From Phymorhynchus buccinoides (taxonomy: Eukaryota > Mollusca > Gastropoda > Neogastropoda > Raphitomidae), in contig CM065710.1 in the NCBI GenBank assembly GCA_017654935.2, positions 14,648,420 to 14,712,419 on the forward strand: a DNA stretch of 64,000 nucleotides, read 5' to 3'. Shown here one piece after another: positions 59,041 to 64,000 of this stretch. A program made the translations under genes and the position numbers. A model generated the notes under the pieces. It was given only the letters and a program-made list of their open reading frames with translations, was not told the origin of the DNA and searched no databases. The stretch's first letter is position 1; each line of letters begins with the position of its first letter.

Positions 59041-59390
59041 TATAATCAATGTAAATTGTATTCCTAGTTCTTGACAGTATTGAATGTCTCGAGCTTATGG
59101 TTGTGTTTTTGCTGGTGTTTGTTTAATGAGCTGAGATCAAACCAAATGTCCATGCGATTATGAAAATAACAATAAATATTTGATTGATTTTCAAACGTTT
59201 CTGTTGAGAGTGACTTTTTTCAGGACTGTGACTTTTCTTCCTATCAATTCTTGTTAATTTTCTTCTGTGACTTTTTTTCCCGGTGTGGCATTCTCAAAAT
59301 GGATTTGTTCTCAACATGTCCGCGCATGTGCGAAATCGATCATGACGTACATCTCAATTTTTATTTTTTGTGTATTCGACACTAAATTGA

Positions 59391-59436
59391 CCCTAAACCT
59401 ATCCCTAACCCTATTCCTAACCCTAAACCTAACCCT
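59391..59436. repeat. Degenerate telomere-like (CCCTAA)n tract
   Basis: Seven or so hexamers of ccctaa / acccta type with variants (cctatccctaaccctattcc). Too short and degenerate for a functional telomere. Confidence 0.6.
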
Positions 59437-59444
59437 ATATTAAA

Positions 59445-60025
59445 ATAATAATGAATAATGCTTACATAGCGCATAATCTTGCAAAACAACTCAATCACCA
59501 TTCGTACAAACATTTCTAACAGACTGGTTCACGCACCCTCTATGAAAATGAATACATTAGAGAATGCATTGCATATAATCATAGCACAACACACTAGCAC
59601 ACCCACCTCACCTTCAACCCCCCCCCCCCCCATTGCATTGCCCCCACCCCCCCCACAACCAGCCCCAGCCCCCCCCCCCCCTAGCCCCCCTACCCCCAGC
59701 CTCCCTACTACTCCCCACCCCCACCCCATACACACACGCGCACGCGTTAACCTCATACTCAACGTCAATGAGCTGGAAGACAAGTGTGGGGAAAGGATCA
59801 TAGTCTTTACAGAGAGAAAGCTTTCCTGAAGAAGTGGGTTTTTAGTTGGGACTTGAAGGAAGGAAGAGTGGACTGGTTACGGGTATGGTCAGGGAGAGAA
59901 TTCCAAACGCTTGGTGCAACAAAACTAAACGCCCTCTCACCCGAAGATTTCAAGGACCGCTTAGGAACTTTAAAAAAAAACCCTAGCTCTTCGCGCATGC
60001 GCAGACATGTTAAGAACAAATCCAT
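59445..60025 (-). pseudogene. LINE 3' end (ORF2 tail)
   Basis: The - strand frame reads KSSGERAFSFVAPSVWNSLP, then SFKSQLKTHFFRKAFSL and a stop at about 59826. A 3' region with poly(C)-rich insertions follows, ending in an (ATT)n-like tail near 59450. 5' truncated; ends 35 bp before exon 18. Confidence 0.75.
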
Positions 60026-60059
60026 TTTGAGAATTCCACACTGGTATTCCTGTCTCCAG

Positions 60060-60152
60060 CAAAGGCAGCGGGAGAATCATGCTCCCTAGGCACCACGGCT
60101 GGTCCTACTTGTACCATGGGATTGATCTGCGATCCTGTCGACAGCGTGTGCC
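60060..60152 (+). CDS. Exon 18, four-cysteine module
   Basis: 93 nt between ttcctgtctccag and gtgagt, phase 1 at both ends. It encodes KAAGESCSLGTTAGPTC, then TMGLIC and DPVDSVC, with spacing 9-5-6. Retrotransposon pieces lie within 75 bp on both sides. Confidence 0.8.
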
Positions 60153-60204
60153 GTGAGTGTCTGTATGTCCGTCCGTCCGTCCGTCTGTATATCTATTTGT
60201 GTAT

Positions 60205-61140
60205 CAGTGTAAGCAATTTTGTACGTAGTGTTCAAAAGAAAGATAGGACGCCAATTTTTTATATATCGTTTAGGTATGCATGTGATGATTCCCTGTCTTT
60301 GAGAGACAGACAATTCACCTGCATGGAAGCCCTCGTTAACGGAACGCACAAGAAAAGCACCCAAGAAAAATTTGAAAAATTCTGCCGTAAACCCATCAGT
60401 GCCCGGGCTTTTTCCATATTTCATATGCTTTAACGCTGTTGCTGCTTCAGTGTATGTAATTTCTCCCTCAAGGCTTATACTGTCATCATCAGACAGAACT
60501 GGAGCTTCAGGAAATGCACCCGAAATGTTTATATCTGTTGCATCTCTGTAGCTGTATAATTGCTCATATTAATGTTTAATTACGTTTAATATTTCTTTTC
60601 GATCTGTAATAATGTTACCATCACTATAATCTAAGAAAGGAATTGATTTATCAATAAAGTTTCTATTTTCCAAATTACAAAAATATTTACTAACTTTGTC
60701 ACCTTCATTTAACCATCTAACTTTGGACCGTACGGCTATGCCCTGGATTCGCAATTCCCTTATTTCCCTAAGTTCGGTCTTTAACTGCTCTAAAGTATGA
60801 ATTTCATTTTCATGTATGTTATCCTCAAGATGTTTTATTTCTTTGTTCTAGATCACATTCTTTTTTAATATTCTGTTTCTTTTTTAAATGTCACATAAGA
60901 TATAGTTTTTCCTCTAATCTTCAACAAAAGAGTCTAAAAAAAAAAGTCTATCCTCAATCTGAAAAACTAGATCATCATTGGAAACATTGTCAATATTTTC
61001 AAAGTTATACACTGGTATAGCATATTGTTTCTTTGCTTCGTTAATTACTTGTTTTATGTCTTGAACATAATGTTTGTCTTTTAGTAAGCTATTATTAAAT
61101 TTCCAATACAGTCTATCGCGTTTAAATTCATCTTTCTTCA
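60205..61140 (-). pseudogene. L1/Tx1-like LINE ORF2 remnant
   Basis: - strand pieces in order: RSKVRWLNEGDKVSKYFCNL and IITDRKEILNVIKH (60569-60754), then a frame change to KSPGTDGFTAEFFKFF, QRQGIITCIPK and NWRPIFLLNTTYKIA. These are the segment before RT and RT motifs 0-2 of L1-type elements. The catalytic half is missing. Confidence 0.8.
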
Positions 61141-61146
61141 GATAGA

Positions 61147-61531
61147 TGATTCTGGTGCCTGATGAAATACCAGATAGATATTAAATTAATTCTGATGCCT
61201 GGTCATATACCATATGGATAATTCTGATGCCTGGTCAAATACCATATAGATGATTCTGATGCCTGATGAAATACTAGATAGATAACTATGATGCCTGGTC
61301 AAATACCAAATGGATTATTTTGAAGCCTGGTCAAATACCATATAGATGATTGTGATGGCTGGTCTAATTAATACCAGATATATAATTCTGATGCCTGGTC
61401 AAACGCCAGATAGATGATTGTGATGCCTAATGAAATACCAGATAGATATTAATTCTGATGCCTGGTGAAATACCATATGGATAATTCTGATGCCTGGTCA
61501 TATACCATATGGATAATTCTGATGCCTGTCA
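61147..61531 (+). repeat. ~33-bp minisatellite running into gap
   Basis: Units with attctgatgcctggtcaaat + accatatagatg. The gap begins inside it, so the true length is unknown. Confidence 0.9.
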
Positions 61532-62031
61532 NNNNNNNNNNNNNNNNNNNNNNNNNNNNNNNNNNNNNNNNNNNNNNNNNNNNNNNNNNNNNNNNNNNNN
61601 NNNNNNNNNNNNNNNNNNNNNNNNNNNNNNNNNNNNNNNNNNNNNNNNNNNNNNNNNNNNNNNNNNNNNNNNNNNNNNNNNNNNNNNNNNNNNNNNNNNN
61701 NNNNNNNNNNNNNNNNNNNNNNNNNNNNNNNNNNNNNNNNNNNNNNNNNNNNNNNNNNNNNNNNNNNNNNNNNNNNNNNNNNNNNNNNNNNNNNNNNNNN
61801 NNNNNNNNNNNNNNNNNNNNNNNNNNNNNNNNNNNNNNNNNNNNNNNNNNNNNNNNNNNNNNNNNNNNNNNNNNNNNNNNNNNNNNNNNNNNNNNNNNNN
61901 NNNNNNNNNNNNNNNNNNNNNNNNNNNNNNNNNNNNNNNNNNNNNNNNNNNNNNNNNNNNNNNNNNNNNNNNNNNNNNNNNNNNNNNNNNNNNNNNNNNN
62001 NNNNNNNNNNNNNNNNNNNNNNNNNNNNNNN
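61532..62031. other. Assembly gap, exactly 500 N
   Basis: Fixed-size scaffolding gap within or at the end of the minisatellite. Confidence 0.98.
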
Positions 62032-63350
62032 AGTGTGTTGGTGAAGGTTAGTATTATTTTCTGTTTATGGATGATTTAACCTTCCACGATTGTGTAGCTT
62101 TGTTAGTTGAGATAATTATGATTGTTTGACGATTTATATACTTTTGCTATTTTGTTAGGTTAGAGAGCCTCATTGTAAGATGATCTAGGCAGATTTGTTA
62201 CCTAGGTAATTTGATGGAGTTATTGGGTTTGAAAGGGCGAGACGGTTTAATTGAATAGTAGAATTAACCACGAGTTCTTGGCCACTTGATAAGTTTAGAG
62301 TCGGGTCAGGCGAGCTGTAGTGGGCAGTTGCCTGAGGGAGTGAACAAAAGTAGGCCTCCTTGGGGCTTTTTGTATTGGCCCCTTTTGTACTGCTAAGGGA
62401 GGCGAGGTCCATTTGTTGAGTAGGGCCTTTGTTGAAAGGGATGGTCATGGTCTAAATGAAGGAGTTCATTGAGACTAGGTCTAATGGGTTGAATGTAAAC
62501 GGAAACATGTGCTTTCTTGTTGTTTAATGTTAGAAAGTCATACTGTTAGTTTATCTTTATGTGTATTGGTAATTGTCGTGTATTGAATGCTATTGACGAT
62601 GTTATTTGGGATTATCGTGATTGATTGAATCAAAGGATGGTTAATAAGACACGAGGATAGATGTAAACCTTGTTGAAGTTAATCTGAATTTCAGAAAGGA
62701 TAATTTCGGCTTGGATAGTTTAGGTTTAACTGATGGCGTTAAACGTGTGTCATTGTTCTGGATAGGTTTTTCTCTGTAACTAACCTATGCAAATCCAAAA
62801 CAAGGGACTAAGCTTGCTATAAGTAATCCTCGAGAGTGTCCAGGGATTATCTCCCTTTGAAAAATTAATTCGTTGTTGATCACTGAGAAGATATCCCTAT
62901 TATGTTCATCGTTGGTTTTCATGTATTGTTTTAAGGATGTTGATCGTAACATTCTTTTATTATTCTAGTTCATTGTGAGCCTGTTGTTGTATGCTTGTGT
63001 TATGTCATTGTTGTTACAGGTCACATTGTTGCTAGAGTCCTTTTATATCCTTTCTTTTACTTAGTTTCCTTTTCCTTTTCTTATCCTTTTATATCCTTTC
63101 CTTTTATGATATACTTTTATTTCTTTTGTAGTTTAGTAGATTGATTAAAGAGTGAAAATTCCAAATTGTCTCCTTTGGTTTATTGTGTATCCCTCGTTGT
63201 GAAAGTCTACTGAACTCCTTCACCCTCTTCAATTTCTTTCTTCTTAAACTCTCTTCTCTCTTTCTACCTTTTTTAAAAGGAATCCTAACCTATCTACCCC
63301 GAACCCGACACCCTTTCTGTAACTGTGCTGCCCCACTAGGGTAGGTCTGA
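62032..63350. other. Unassigned AT-rich sequence
   Basis: No exon with the class 1-1 cysteine pattern and no recognised element. A pyrimidine-rich stretch (63050-63290) and a - strand open frame at 62185-62448 without signature are present. Confidence 0.4.
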
Positions 63351-63354
63351 AAGG

Positions 63355-63955
63355 GTGGTTTACATGTACATAACTTGTTGATGTTAATTGTTTCGTATTA
63401 TACGTTTTGGTGTAATATGAATATGACATTAAATTGTACAGAACTTGTTGATGTTAATTGTTTCTTATTATACTTTTTGGATGTAGTATAAACATGTTAT
63501 TAAAATGTGCATAACTTACTTATGCTAATTGTATCTTATTACACTTTTTGGATGTAGTATGCACACATTTAATTGTACATAATGTACTAATAATAATTGT
63601 TTATTATTATACTTTTTGGTTGTAATATAAATAGAACATTAAATATTATATTTTATTGATGTTCACTATATTACAATATTTTTGGGTGTGTTATAAATAT
63701 GACATTACATTATGTATAACTTACTTATGATAATTTACAGTATAATATATATTATTAGTTTTTTTGTGTAGTATAAAAAATATTGTGCATAACTTACTAA
63801 TGTTAATTGTGTATTAATATACTTTTTGCCTGTAATGTAAACATGATAATAAATTGTACATAACTTACTATTGTTATTTGGGTGTAGTATTAATACGACA
63901 GTACATTGTACATAACTTTCTGGTCTTAATTGTATGTTGATGAACGTTATTTTTT
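63355..63955 (+). repeat. ~78-bp AT-rich minisatellite ahead of last exon
   Basis: About eight units with attgtacataacttactaat, gttaattgtttattattata and ctttttgg-tgtagtat. The last unit merges into the acceptor region of the exon at 63966. Confidence 0.85.
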
Positions 63956-63965
63956 TTATTCATAG

Positions 63966-64000
63966 GCGTACCCTGCCAATGTTGGAGATGGTAATGGAGT
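63966..64000 (+). CDS. Possible exon 19, cut by window end
   Basis: Follows a strong acceptor (attttttttattcatag). In phase 1 it reads (R)VPCQCWRW and then a stop (taa at 63992-63994). This would make it a very short last exon; alternatively a base error or another phase applies. The PC start fits the module pattern, but the stop is unexpected. Confidence 0.35.

Noticed and set aside
58067..59074. 335-codon poly-Ser/Leu/Phe frame on +
   Set aside because: Translation of a (TTC)n microsatellite after the exon 17 donor.
62185..62448. 87-codon - strand frame after the second gap
   Set aside because: No cysteine pattern, no splice context, no recognised motif.

Overview
This is eukaryotic nuclear DNA, most likely from a mollusc and plausibly a gastropod. 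That assignment rests on phase-1 split exons for short cysteine-rich modules, tRNA-derived SINE copies with a conserved central block like molluscan V-SINEs, several decayed non-LTR retrotransposons, many MITEs and a very high microsatellite load. There are no bacterial-style genes or operons. The species is inferred, not proven.

Main gene. On the + strand, 18 short exons (18332-60152) can be joined into one open reading frame of 1770 nt (590 codons). Every exon is a multiple of three in length (75-135 nt), starts with two bases of a split codon and ends with one (class 1-1), and codes for one small cysteine module. Twelve exons carry four cysteines. Six carry a longer EGF/EB-like form with six cysteines, including a CxC. 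The gene enters from outside the usable sequence on the left. A possible last exon starts at 63966. The protein is probably secreted or extracellular, but no signal peptide exon was found for it and no function can be named.

Layout. 1-813: 21-bp minisatellite. 936-1804: MITE with a nested repeat. 1921-2474 (-): terminal exon of an SGNH-hydrolase/NXPE-like protein. 2990-4620 (-): LINE remnant. 4620-7563: unassigned. 7564-8063: 500-N gap. 8064-26654: near-perfect inverted repeat centred near 17397, whose left arm repeats exons 1-4 on the - strand, along with a LINE, a SINE and minisatellites. It reaches exactly to the contig edge, so it may be an assembly join of two haplotypes. 26391-61140: exons 4-18, with introns filled by minisatellites, MITEs, a CRE-bearing satellite, LINE ends, a Tc1-like relic and a long-TIR element. 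61147-61531: minisatellite running into a second 500-N gap (61532-62031). 62032-64000: AT-rich sequence, a 78-bp array and a possible last exon.

The most striking feature is that many intronic minisatellites are amplified copies of the neighbouring exon-intron junction. Each unit carries the end or start of the adjacent exon together with its splice site. This is clear for exons 2, 4, 6, 8, 11, 14 and 16 and weaker for exon 3. The gene is therefore studded with well over 100 decoy splice sites.
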